From positions 1-64,000 of the forward strand of contig CAZURK010000050.1 in NCBI GenBank assembly GCA_964623055.1: a stretch of 64,000 bases of DNA. Reading direction: 5' to 3'. The first letter of the stretch is position 1. Each line of letters begins with the position of its first letter. Source of the stretch: JADHUC01 sp964623055. GTDB taxonomy: Bacteria; Planctomycetota; Planctomycetia; Pirellulales; Pirellulaceae. Position numbers and translations under genes: made by a program. Under the pieces are notes generated by a model. It searched no databases, had not been told where the DNA came from, and saw only the letters and a list, made by a program, of their open reading frames with translations. This document shows positions 35,010-44,133 of the stretch, piece by piece.

Positions 35010-36968
35010 CTAGACGCCCACATCACATTGACGGCCCTGCCCATTACCGGCCCCGTTACCGGCGCTCCCGTTCGAATCCGCAGTCGCGTCCCCGTCACGC
35101 GAGGTCTCGGGCTTGGCCAGCGCGCCGGGAAACAGTAGGCGGGGATTTGCCCATAATGCTTCCGCATCCTGGCTCGTTTTCGCGTAGTAAATCCTCGCGG
35201 AAGGGGCGTTCACAAACCGGACCTTTGGCAATTGCCGGCGGGTCAATTGACCCTCCTCCTGGAAAAGTTCAATCAGTTCCAGGACACGATTGTGAAACAC
35301 CCGGCGCCGGTCCAGCACCCCCAGATCGCCTGTCAACACCCCGCTCCTGTAGCTCTCAAGCGATCCTCCATGATACGCGATAAACCAAGGAACGATCAGA
35401 TGCCTCATGTAGTGGATGGCTATGTCGTTCAGAAAATCTCCATCGCTCACGTCTCGTTCGCCTTGGCAGCCCCTGGTAAGAAGCTCGTTCTTGATCTTCT
35501 GAATCTCGTCGATGTAGCGAACGCAGGTTTGGATGTGGCGTCCGTACCGCTGGGAAGTCCGGAATCGTTCGATCACCAATTGGGCCACCGGCAATTGTCG
35601 CTTCTCGTTGTTATTCGGATCCAGCCAGCGGTGAAGGTCCGAGTTTCTCTGGATGATGGTGCGTAGTTGGTCCGGCGAGTTCCGTATGAACGCGCGGTTC
35701 CCCATGACGACCAGAGCGCCTTGGCGTCCGGCCGTTTCAATGCTCTCGAATGCACCCAGAAGCGTAATTCCTCCACGAAATCTGCCGCCCTGATCGACGT
35801 CGTGAGGTCCTACATATAACCGTTGCGGCGCAGCGGTGATGCTGCCGACAAACTGCTTGGTCTCCCCTTCCTCTTCATACACAAAACTGTGTCTCATGAG
35901 GGACTGAACATTGGCCATGGCAAGGACAAAAGGAGTCAGGTGAACGCTTTCGCCGTCCCGCGGTCCAGACGGATCCACGATTTCTACCGGAAGCTCGATC
36001 AGCGGATCACAATCATTCCCGATCGGGAGGAAGCAACTCCGTGTTTCATCAAACCGGTCGGGCAAGTGGGGATGCTGCCTTCTTATTGCGATGTCGTAGG
36101 TTTCGTGAACGGTCTTCAGCGTCGAAAGTCGCGCCCCGCCCCCGTCCATGGACTCGGCAGTTGCGTACGCAAGAACCACGGTCTTGTCACTCACCAGGGA
36201 TTTCGCCAAGGCCCGGTAGCGATTCAGTAACGCGGGGTTTTCCACCATGAGCACAAGCAAATCGAGAATCGGGTTGTCCGAGTCCCTTTCGGAACGGAGA
36301 TGTTCCAGGGCGTCTTCGAAATTCAACGCCTGCAACTCGTCGTCTGCGTTGACCCTGCCGCGCGTCCTCCGATCCGCCTCGGTCAACAGACTCCTGCGCG
36401 CACTACTTCGCAAAAGACGAACCCGATTCAGGTTTCGATAATGGGCAAACGGAATCCACCCCATTAACAGCGGTAGCCAGTGCAGAACCATCGTGATCGT
36501 GAGGATTACCAAAGCGGCGAAAGAGGCGTAGACGCCCGTACTCCGGATATTCCATGCTGATGTCCAGCCATCCCCTGCCAGCATTTCGTACAAGTAAGGG
36601 AATCCACCAGAAACGATGGTCACGACTATCACAAAGGGAAGCACGCGCGTCGCTACTCGCCGGAAGGAAAAGAAGGACCGACCGCCTGGCTGATCCGGCT
36701 GGGCTACGCGGTGGGCCCATCCGGTCCGAAGTCTAACACTCGTTTGCTTCATGAGCATAAGGGGATGGGGATACAGGTTCTCCTCCAGCGTGTTTCCTTT
36801 GTCAATGACGAATCGTCGCAGGCTGCGCTTGAAGACGGCGGCGCCCAGTAACGAAATGGGAGTGAAGAGGTAGAGGAACCGCATGGGGAGAGAAAGGAAG
36901 ATGCGGCCGAACAGATTCACTGCGCCGATGAGCAGGTTCAACAGAATGAGCAGGCTCCTTGCAACCAT
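35010..36968 (-). CDS. Multi-TM protein of unknown function, partner of the 36969-41327 gene
   Basis: A 652-residue protein not matched to a family. Hydrophobic segments lie at about residues 3-22, 30-48, 105-128, 142-165 and possibly one more. A large soluble part (about 190-640) follows, with a beta-rich middle (VYEEEGETKQFVGSITAAPQ, YVGPHDVDQGGRFRGGITLL) and helical end. The tail is low in complexity (Gly, Asn, Ala). Its ATG directly follows the TAG of the upstream gene, and GGAGGAG in that gene's end serves as ribosome binding site, so the two are translationally coupled and probably form a complex. Confidence 0.75.
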   Translation of the reverse strand: MVARSLLILLNLLIGAVNLFGRIFLSLPMRFLYLFTPISLLGAAVFKRSLRRFVIDKGNTLEENLYPHPLMLMKQTSVRLRTGWAHRVAQPDQPGGRSFFSFRRVATRVLPFVIVVTIVSGGFPYLYEMLAGDGWTSAWNIRSTGVYASFAALVILTITMVLHWLPLLMGWIPFAHYRNLNRVRLLRSSARRSLLTEADRRTRGRVNADDELQALNFEDALEHLRSERDSDNPILDLLVLMVENPALLNRYRALAKSLVSDKTVVLAYATAESMDGGGARLSTLKTVHETYDIAIRRQHPHLPDRFDETRSCFLPIGNDCDPLIELPVEIVDPSGPRDGESVHLTPFVLAMANVQSLMRHSFVYEEEGETKQFVGSITAAPQRLYVGPHDVDQGGRFRGGITLLGAFESIETAGRQGALVVMGNRAFIRNSPDQLRTIIQRNSDLHRWLDPNNNEKRQLPVAQLVIERFRTSQRYGRHIQTCVRYIDEIQKIKNELLTRGCQGERDVSDGDFLNDIAIHYMRHLIVPWFIAYHGGSLESYRSGVLTGDLGVLDRRRVFHNRVLELIELFQEEGQLTRRQLPKVRFVNAPSARIYYAKTSQDAEALWANPRLLFPGALAKPETSRDGDATADSNGSAGNGAGNGQGRQCDVGV

Positions 36969-39900
36969 CTATTCTCCTCCGGCTCCGATCAGCGGAATGT
37001 CACGCCAGATATAGCTTTCGGCGATCTGATGATTGGCCAGCGGATTCAGAGCGTGGCGATAACCCGAGAAGTAGACGGATCGCTGAAGAAACCACTCCAT
37101 CAGCAGATACATCCTCTTGTTCGTCCCTGACTCCTGGCGAACCTCATACCATATCCGTTCCGCAGTTAGCCTGGTGAGGGTCGCAAGAAGGGTCAGGCAG
37201 GGCGCCAATTCGACGGAAACCTCGGGATCCAGGAGATCGTGCCGATAGGTTCGCTGATCATCACCCCGCTCCTCGCTACCGCCTTTTCCGTTGGTAGACA
37301 CGTGATAGACAAGATCCTGGAAGTTTAGAATCCGCTTGCCCTTTTCCTGAAGTCGAACCAGACTGTCGACGTTCAGATGATCGTCATCCAGAAGTCTGAT
37401 CCAGCGCGAGATCTCTCGCTTCAGGGGAATAGGGGCTTCGATGGATTTGAGTAGCCTTTCTGCCTTTCGCGTACTGCTCTTGAAATAGCCCCGCGTAAAC
37501 GACGCCCGGAGCCCAAGGGCCTCAATCAGAAGAATCGCGAGTTTGACGAGCCAGATGAGGGGAACCAGAATCAGAATGCATAGTGGCGCCAAGACGATCC
37601 GGGATGCGTAACCGGCGATGTCTTCAAATCGAAGGCGTTCTCTTGTGCCAGTGGCGAATTCTCGGTCACGGATTCCTGCCAAGCGGACGGTATCCTGCAA
37701 GGAGAGAATGGAATCATCCGGGGTTGGGCCAGCCGCGTTTCGTTCAAGTGTCTCTTCCAGAAGAGCAAACGGATGTCGACGGGGCGGCATACCGGCTTCG
37801 ACGTCTTGAGAGATCCTCCTGAGTATGGTCTCTTCCGGGCCGGGATGAATCTCGACCTGCCTATTCTCCGATCTCTTTTCCCGTTCACGGGCCACCGCGT
37901 GTTTCAGAGCGCGGCGCTCGCGGACATAGCGGATCGCCGATTCGAGTTGATCCTCCGCGATTCCGTGTTGCTGTAACGGGCGGTGAAGAGAGGCTAGATC
38001 CTCCCCCAGTTCAAACCCCGAGGGGTGAAGCCCGGCCCACGTCACTAGTACATTGAAGCGGCTGTCTTCATCTGTTGTTCGTTCCCACAGCCGCAGCAAC
38101 AGTTCCTGATAGATGTGGATTTGCGCGGGACTGACCAACGGCCCGACAGGCGAATTCACCGCACCGGCCGTCATCGTCGACACCTTTTCAAGCCGCCGGA
38201 TCGTGGAATCAATGTCCGGCAGAACTTCTGCCACAAAGTGCCTGTCGTCAATCAAGCCCAGCAAGCCGTTATCGGGGCATTGGTAATAGTATCTCGCCAC
38301 CTCCAGACGCGCCTCGGGGGTGAGCAGTAGCCAGTCCAAAATGTCCCCCGCATGGCGACGGCGGATGAATGGGTCACGCAGCAAGAGAACCAAGGTGGTG
38401 TAATCTGTCTTCGTTCCCAGGTCTTTGATCAAACGCGACCGTTCAGGCTTGGTGAGCTGATGAAATGCAGAGAACTCAATGTCCCGGTCAAAACTGGGCA
38501 ATCCAACCGCCCACGGGCCGGAAGAATCCGGTTCGGGAACCGGTTGAGGAAGTGCGTCTTTCGCCCCAAGACGCGCGAGGACTTCGGGATCCAACGGAAA
38601 GACATCTGTCCAGCGGGGCGAGGATTCCAGGAAACAGAGGTCGTGTAGATAATTCTCTCTGCTCCGTACGAGAGAATCTATCTTCTCCAAGTCCCGAAGA
38701 TACAGGAACCCCCCTTCAACGAAGCTGGCGCCGTAACCGTATTTGGAATTGTGGCTGATGCCCCACAGTTCCCGCCGGTCGAGTTCCCTCTGAAAAACCC
38801 GGCTCAGATGCCAATCCCCACCTTCTTCGGCCCGGATCACCGCTGCTTCCAGAGTACTCTCAGGGAAGAACGGTTGGCCGGTCGCGTCCTTTCCTCGAAG
38901 AATCCGGATCGAGGCCGGTGCATTGACGCCCTCGGTCCGGATGACAGAAAACAGGAAATCCTCGAGCCGCGTTCGAAACGCGAGATCCAGACGAGCCCGT
39001 TTGATCATGTGGGTTAGGGCATCGGCCTGAGGGTGTGGATGATCAATCAGGCCCCTTAGCAGTTGGTAGGTGAGGGAAAGAAGAGGTCCCTTTTCCTTTC
39101 TTGTTTTTTCATCCCAATCCGCACTTTCCTCTTGAAGCCGGCACAGGACATCAAACAGTTCGAACTCCCGGCGTTTCTCATTCAGGTGAAATAGCGAAGC
39201 ACTGGCCACGTCGGGTTGTCCGTCAGTTGCGATTTGGACAAAGGGGCCAAACCCCTTGGTGAACCTCAAGCCGATCAACCTCTGGAACGTTACCCACCTG
39301 ATCTCCGGATCCTGCTGTTCGATAATGGTCGCCGTCAGCAGATCGGGATAGTCCCGCGAGGCGACCGGCCCCTCTTCGACGGGCAGATTGGCCTGACGCA
39401 TGTAGGCCATTTTTTCCAGCGGGGACAGTAAACTGTTTCTGAACGTGAACCGAATTGGATAGAGCGATCGCTCGGGTGCGGGCAGAGTCTTCATGTTCTC
39501 GAAGTCGGCGTTCAAGCGGGACTGAATACGCGCCCTATCCGTTTCGTCGGAGTAGACGGGAACAGAGACGTAAACAGGCATTCCCGACTCAAGGACGGAG
39601 TTGAAGGATCCATGAGAACCGTTGGTGGGCACCTCTCCGAGCTGGAATTGACCATCAAAGACGAGGACGGAAACCAGTTGGGTCGCGCTCAGATCTCGGA
39701 TCGAACTAACGGCCTCCGGCACCACCCTGAACACTTGGGCCAGTTTCTCTGTGCCGGACGGAAGTTCCACGAAGACGATATCTCCGTCATGCACGTCAAT
39801 GTCTTTGTCGAATCGGACGTCGAGAATCTCCACGAAAGGACTTTTGATCCGAGCCGACAGATCCGCGTTCCCGGACGTCAGGGGTCCTTGATAATCCAAT

Positions 39901-41327
39901 GTTCCCACCAGGAGCCCTGATTCCTTAGCCTCGATGGTCATGGCGCTGGCCCGTTCCACGAAGCGACCCGCTTCGGCTTGGTATTGCCTGAGTAGGATGA
40001 GATGGGGATCGTTTTCGGCCAAGGAGCCACTGGGAATAAGCTTGGCTTCGGCCTCGTCGATAAACCTGTCGCACCAGGACCGGTATTGGTTGACTTTCTG
40101 CAGCAGATCTTTCATCCCGGCCAGAGTCACACCGCCGATCGATTCGTCTTCATTGACCCAGGAATTCTCCTGTGCGGAGAAAAAGAGCAGACCGGGAATC
40201 TTGGGAGACGTCGATGGATAGGTCCGCCGCCAGCCGGCAAGAGCACAACTCGGTGGATGAAGCGTCAAGCCCTGGCTCAGCCGACTGACTTCAGGCGGCG
40301 TGGTGGTCAACTCGTAGTGGAACTCCTCACTCATGCTGCCAAGGGACCGCGCGGGCTTAAACTCCATGCCGAGAATCCACTCTTCGTTGGTTTCATCAAG
40401 ATCAACCGAATAGACTCTCAAGATTCGAGCCGTCCCGCCGTTCACGCTCAAGTCGATCGTCCAGTCAGGTCCCCAGACGCTCAACGGCAGACGCACCAGG
40501 AAACGAACATGGCTGAGTGGATAATACCGGAACAGGTCGCCCGACGACGGATTGATGTTGACCGAATACCTGGTCCCTTCGATGACTTCGGCGTCGGCCG
40601 GCGCCACAACAGCTTGACGCAACGCCGTTTCCATTTCCTTTTCCAGAATGGCCGCTTCCAATTGCAGCGCTTCCCCTTCCTTGATCGCCAGTAACAGTTT
40701 CGATATCGCCGCGGGGTTCTGCTCCTGCACTCGAAGCATAGATTTGTGTTCAGCCCACAAAGGAGCCAACCGACCTCGTTCGGCTGCAAGGTGCGCATCT
40801 AGATCCCGGTCGACGATGGTGCCAATGAGTTCCCCTTTGCGAACATGAAGCGGCCGAGTTGAGTCGGACCATCGCTCGCAATCTTGCGAATGCGCGAAAG
40901 TCAGTTTGCCAGTGGATAGGGCGGGATAGCCTAGCCCTCGTTCCATTCTCTTGGTCCGTTCATCGTAAACATCGAACTTGATCGGGTGAGCCTTTCCCGT
41001 TGTCATGAAAGACCGGTTATCTCTGCGGATGCCCTCTGGCACATCAGCCGCCAAGTTCGCCTCGACTTTTCCGCGTTCGATCGTTTCAGCGCGGGACCTT
41101 GGTACGAGCGACTCGGCTCCTGCGCCGGGATAGGGAACCAGCGAGACCGCAACGGCTACAAGCCCGAGTGACAGGAGGATCGGCTTGATGACTCTGCGGC
41201 CTCTGGCTTCCGTTGCTTCTTCCGTGGCGCGAAGAGAGACCGTTCCTGCCTGAATCAGCGACCTCCTCGGGCCACCGGCAGATCGATGCCTGATCTGGTC
41301 GTCTTTCCTGATAGTCGGTTCGGGCAT
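36969..41327 (-). CDS. Very large membrane protein with HlyD-like segments, unknown function
   Basis: About 1452 residues from ATG 41327; a GTG at 41399 is also in frame and neither has a clear ribosome binding site. A membrane helix (about residues 49-67, IKPILLSLGLVAVAVSLVPY) precedes an adaptor-like region: LHVRKGELIGTIVDRDLDAH, a helical hairpin, then VVAPADAEVIEG, the order seen in HlyD/Alg44 proteins. A second beta-rich segment lies near 500-620 (KSPFVEILDVRFDKDIDVHD). About 600 helical, HEAT-like residues follow, then two helices near 1240-1270 and a soluble end. No catalytic motif was found. With its coupled partner it may form an envelope-spanning secretion or scaffold complex; this is inference. 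Confidence 0.72.
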   Translation of the reverse strand: MPEPTIRKDDQIRHRSAGGPRRSLIQAGTVSLRATEEATEARGRRVIKPILLSLGLVAVAVSLVPYPGAGAESLVPRSRAETIERGKVEANLAADVPEGIRRDNRSFMTTGKAHPIKFDVYDERTKRMERGLGYPALSTGKLTFAHSQDCERWSDSTRPLHVRKGELIGTIVDRDLDAHLAAERGRLAPLWAEHKSMLRVQEQNPAAISKLLLAIKEGEALQLEAAILEKEMETALRQAVVAPADAEVIEGTRYSVNINPSSGDLFRYYPLSHVRFLVRLPLSVWGPDWTIDLSVNGGTARILRVYSVDLDETNEEWILGMEFKPARSLGSMSEEFHYELTTTPPEVSRLSQGLTLHPPSCALAGWRRTYPSTSPKIPGLLFFSAQENSWVNEDESIGGVTLAGMKDLLQKVNQYRSWCDRFIDEAEAKLIPSGSLAENDPHLILLRQYQAEAGRFVERASAMTIEAKESGLLVGTLDYQGPLTSGNADLSARIKSPFVEILDVRFDKDIDVHDGDIVFVELPSGTEKLAQVFRVVPEAVSSIRDLSATQLVSVLVFDGQFQLGEVPTNGSHGSFNSVLESGMPVYVSVPVYSDETDRARIQSRLNADFENMKTLPAPERSLYPIRFTFRNSLLSPLEKMAYMRQANLPVEEGPVASRDYPDLLTATIIEQQDPEIRWVTFQRLIGLRFTKGFGPFVQIATDGQPDVASASLFHLNEKRREFELFDVLCRLQEESADWDEKTRKEKGPLLSLTYQLLRGLIDHPHPQADALTHMIKRARLDLAFRTRLEDFLFSVIRTEGVNAPASIRILRGKDATGQPFFPESTLEAAVIRAEEGGDWHLSRVFQRELDRRELWGISHNSKYGYGASFVEGGFLYLRDLEKIDSLVRSRENYLHDLCFLESSPRWTDVFPLDPEVLARLGAKDALPQPVPEPDSSGPWAVGLPSFDRDIEFSAFHQLTKPERSRLIKDLGTKTDYTTLVLLLRDPFIRRRHAGDILDWLLLTPEARLEVARYYYQCPDNGLLGLIDDRHFVAEVLPDIDSTIRRLEKVSTMTAGAVNSPVGPLVSPAQIHIYQELLLRLWERTTDEDSRFNVLVTWAGLHPSGFELGEDLASLHRPLQQHGIAEDQLESAIRYVRERRALKHAVAREREKRSENRQVEIHPGPEETILRRISQDVEAGMPPRRHPFALLEETLERNAAGPTPDDSILSLQDTVRLAGIRDREFATGTRERLRFEDIAGYASRIVLAPLCILILVPLIWLVKLAILLIEALGLRASFTRGYFKSSTRKAERLLKSIEAPIPLKREISRWIRLLDDDHLNVDSLVRLQEKGKRILNFQDLVYHVSTNGKGGSEERGDDQRTYRHDLLDPEVSVELAPCLTLLATLTRLTAERIWYEVRQESGTNKRMYLLMEWFLQRSVYFSGYRHALNPLANHQIAESYIWRDIPLIGAGGE

Positions 41328-41642
41328 CTGAGGAACGATCCGGTGAAACGTGGATGCACGGTAGCCGCCCCTGGCTTCTGACAACAGCGAACAAAACACG
41401 TAGTTGGTGTGTGTTTCTACAGCCGTTCCGGTACGGTTGCGTGGTAGGAGTTTCCTTGTCAGCGGGGGATTAATCCACGTTTGCCCTCACAATAGCCTAG
41501 TCCATTCACAGTTTCTTAACAATCTTAATCTTAACAATTCCTTAACAATTCACGCCGAGTTGGAAGCTTCGCGCAGAGCCCGTGGCGGCTGCCAGCAGGA
41601 TGATCGTCGTTTACTGCCTGCGGAGGAGACGCATGAATTGGT

Positions 41643-41711
41643 TTGTAGTCCCGCCTTTAGGCGGCCCTAAACAAGAAGCAGCGCGAAAACCGCCTAAAGG
41701 CGGGACTACGA
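41643..41711. repeat. Paired hairpin repeat, family C
   Basis: Arms TTGTAGTCCCGCCTTTAGGC and GCCTAAAGGCGGGACTACGA in inverted order, each containing a small hairpin of its own (CCGCCTTTAGGCGG; CCGCCTAAAGGCGG). The 25-base spacer differs. The design is the same as family B. It lies in the 449-bp gap 41328-41776, where no gene is seen. Confidence 0.8.
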
Positions 41712-41776
41712 ACGGCCTCGCGACTCATTTATGCGTCGGCTCTACGGGCTTTCCAACGAGGACTCCAACGATTCGG

Positions 41777-43411
41777 TCACTCGGTGGTCGCCGTCTCGTC
41801 GTCGACAGCCACCCTCACCACCACAGGCTGGGAAGACTGCGGCAGGGCTTCGCTATCCGGCGTGGGTTCCTCCGTTGTCTCGATCATCGGCCCGCAACGA
41901 AGTTGCCATCCGCCGCCCAGTGCTCGGTAGACACGGATTAGCCCGAGCGCGACATCAGCTTGAGCGGCAACTGACTCGTCTTGTTGGATCACGAGGTCGC
42001 GTTGGAGATTGTTGACGCGATCGAAGTCGATCCAGCCTTGGCCGTAGTGCAGTTGGGCCAGCGAAACGGACTCTGTGGCCGCATCGACCGCCGTCTTCAG
42101 TTCTCTCGCTCGGTCACGCGATCGCAGGAAGTCGATGATCGCGTCCTCCACTTCACGGTTTGCATCCAGCACCGTGTGCAGATACGTCACGGCCAACTGC
42201 TGGAAACGGGCATCCTGCACAGCTACGTTGTTCACAATGCGGCCGTAGTTCAGGATGTTCCAATTGAAGCGGGGACTGATGATCCCGGCATTCGTGGCGG
42301 GCGTGAACAGATCGCCAAAGTCGGTCGCTTGCCAATTGATGGAACCGTCGATTGTGAACGTGGGAAACAGATCGGACGCCGCGACCCCAATCAACGCACT
42401 CTGAGAGGCTACCTCGCGTTCCGCGCGACGAACGTCGGGGCGACGGCGAATCAGGTCGGCTGGAATGCCGACAACCACCTGCTCGGGCGGATACGGGATT
42501 GATTCTTCGCCCGTGTTCCCCAACTCCTCCAACAAGTCACGCGGCGGGCCCCCCAGCAACACGCACAGCCGATTGTTCGCTTGCCGTAGTCCACGTTCCA
42601 GCACAGGCACAAGGGCCTTTGTCTGGTGCAGGTTCGATCGCGCCTGCGTCACGTCCAGTTTGGTGACGATTCCGTTTCTATGACGGTCCTCTGCCAGTTG
42701 CAGGCTCTTTTCCTGCATTGCCACATTGGCCTGAAGGTGCCGCAGTCGCTGTTGGAAAGCTCGCATTTCGACATAGGTCGCTGCCGTATCGGCAATCAGC
42801 GTGACCAGGATGTCGTCGTAGTTTTCGACCGAGGCGTCCAGGTTGGCGTCGGCCGACTCGATGCCGCGCCGGAAGCGGCCCCACACGTCCAATTCCCAGG
42901 AGGCGTGAAAGCCGGCAGACCAGATTCCAAGAGAACGAACCGCTGGCGGCAAGCCAAGCGAGAATCCTGTCGGGCTACGCTGGGTCTGCTGGAAGTCGCC
43001 AAACGCCTCCTGAAACTGTGGAAACAGCTCACCAGCGGCAATTGCCCGTTGTGCCTCGGCTTCGAGGACGCGTAGCCCCGCCGCGCGTAACGGCAAATTC
43101 TGCTCGAAGGCGGTGAGGACCAACTCATCCATCAACGGGTCGTTGAAGTTCCGCCACCAAGCCGGTTCGTCAACGCCATTTGCCTCGCTGATGATGCTGG
43201 GGTCGTTGAAATCAATCCATTCATCCGCCACGGAAACAGCCGGTTCGTGGTAATCGGGCCCGACTTTGAAGCCGTTGTGCATCCAGTTGTCCATGTAAGC
43301 ACAACTGCCGAAACACAACAGCGAGACGGAAAGCAAGGCGAGGACCCGCCGACGCGGGGAACGACGCCCAAGGCGGATCCTGATTTCGTTTGGTGAATCC
43401 CCGACGTTCAC
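41777..43411 (-). CDS. NodT/OprM-type outer-membrane efflux lipoprotein
   Basis: About 544 residues. GTG 43411 has GGGAG upstream and places a lipoprotein signal (RRVLALLSVSLLCFGSC) near the N-terminus; another GTG at 43468 lies inside a palindrome. The conserved NodT start KVGPDYHEPAV and W-x-x-FNDP-x-MDELV are present, followed by two OEP repeats and the typical SLGIWSAGFHASWELDVWGR. It forms the outer-membrane channel of an RND or ABC efflux system. No pump genes adjoin it, so its partner must be elsewhere. Confidence 0.9.
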   Translation of the reverse strand: MNVGDSPNEIRIRLGRRSPRRRVLALLSVSLLCFGSCAYMDNWMHNGFKVGPDYHEPAVSVADEWIDFNDPSIISEANGVDEPAWWRNFNDPLMDELVLTAFEQNLPLRAAGLRVLEAEAQRAIAAGELFPQFQEAFGDFQQTQRSPTGFSLGLPPAVRSLGIWSAGFHASWELDVWGRFRRGIESADANLDASVENYDDILVTLIADTAATYVEMRAFQQRLRHLQANVAMQEKSLQLAEDRHRNGIVTKLDVTQARSNLHQTKALVPVLERGLRQANNRLCVLLGGPPRDLLEELGNTGEESIPYPPEQVVVGIPADLIRRRPDVRRAEREVASQSALIGVAASDLFPTFTIDGSINWQATDFGDLFTPATNAGIISPRFNWNILNYGRIVNNVAVQDARFQQLAVTYLHTVLDANREVEDAIIDFLRSRDRARELKTAVDAATESVSLAQLHYGQGWIDFDRVNNLQRDLVIQQDESVAAQADVALGLIRVYRALGGGWQLRCGPMIETTEEPTPDSEALPQSSQPVVVRVAVDDETATTE

Positions 43412-43466
43412 GTCCCGTCTACTCCCTGTGAGGGTCGAATCGCTCCGCGGCGACGCGAAGAAACGC

Positions 43467-43484
43467 ACGATCCCGCGGGATCGT
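43467..43484. promoter_or_regulatory. Perfect 18-bp palindrome upstream of the NodT-like gene
   Basis: ACGATCCCGCGGGATCGT is fully self-complementary and lies about 55 bp before the preferred start codon. It could be an operator; no regulator gene adjoins it. Confidence 0.35.
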
Positions 43485-43762
43485 CGCGAATGTCATTCTG
43501 CGCACCATCTATACAATCGGCACAAAGCGTACGGCCAGCCCAGATAATCCAGTCTTCCGTTTGGAACGGCTCCGCCGACAGCGATCCAGTAATCGCCAAA
43601 GCGGGGGCAATTACCCTGGTTTCTGGCGTTCAAACCCTGCATTTCGCGAAGGATTCCAGCGGCAGGCGAGTGGTTTCCTGCATTCAGGCGCGCAGTTTCC
43701 GTCCTGGCACGCGATGCCGACGTGGTGACTAGAGTGCTCTCGGTCGAGTTTGGCGCATCGCA
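43485..43762. other. Intergenic stretch
   Basis: Nothing recognised other than the family A palindrome that follows. The whole gap between the NodT-like gene and the phosphate transporter is about 720 bp. Confidence 0.4.
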
Positions 43763-43826
43763 TACTAGCCCGAAGCGCAAGCGAGGCAGTAGGTTATGTC
43801 CCTCGCTCGCGCTTCGGGCTTGTGTA
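43763..43826. repeat. Dispersed palindrome, family A copy 3
   Basis: Same element as at 6801 and 16111 but with CCCGAAGCGC in the left arm and GCGCTTCGGG in the right. The two changes compensate each other and keep the stem paired. The single mismatched position of the other copies is kept. Confidence 0.85.
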
Positions 43827-44133
43827 GTCTACGGCCGGGTGCGACATATGTGTTTTCTATGACGATGCACAACGGGAAAAGAAAGGCTGAGACGGCGCGA
43901 GGTTGTGAGCTTTGGCGCCAATGGCCGGGCAGTTGACTCGTGTTTCTCCGCATACTAGAGTGTCGGCTTAACGTGTCTCAACAATCTCCCGCGACTTTCG
44001 AGTCACCTCGTGGGTGAATCCGCCGCCCCCCCGGTACTGTGTTCACGCCGCGACGACAAGCGAAAGCTTGGACTCAGACCTGACTGACTTTGCCGCCTGA
44101 ACTCACATCACCCTTCATTCTTGGCTGTACAGC
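43827..44133. other. Leader region of the phosphate transporter gene
   Basis: About 307 bp without a gene. It must contain the transporter promoter; no Pho-box-like direct repeat was recognised by eye. Confidence 0.35.
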
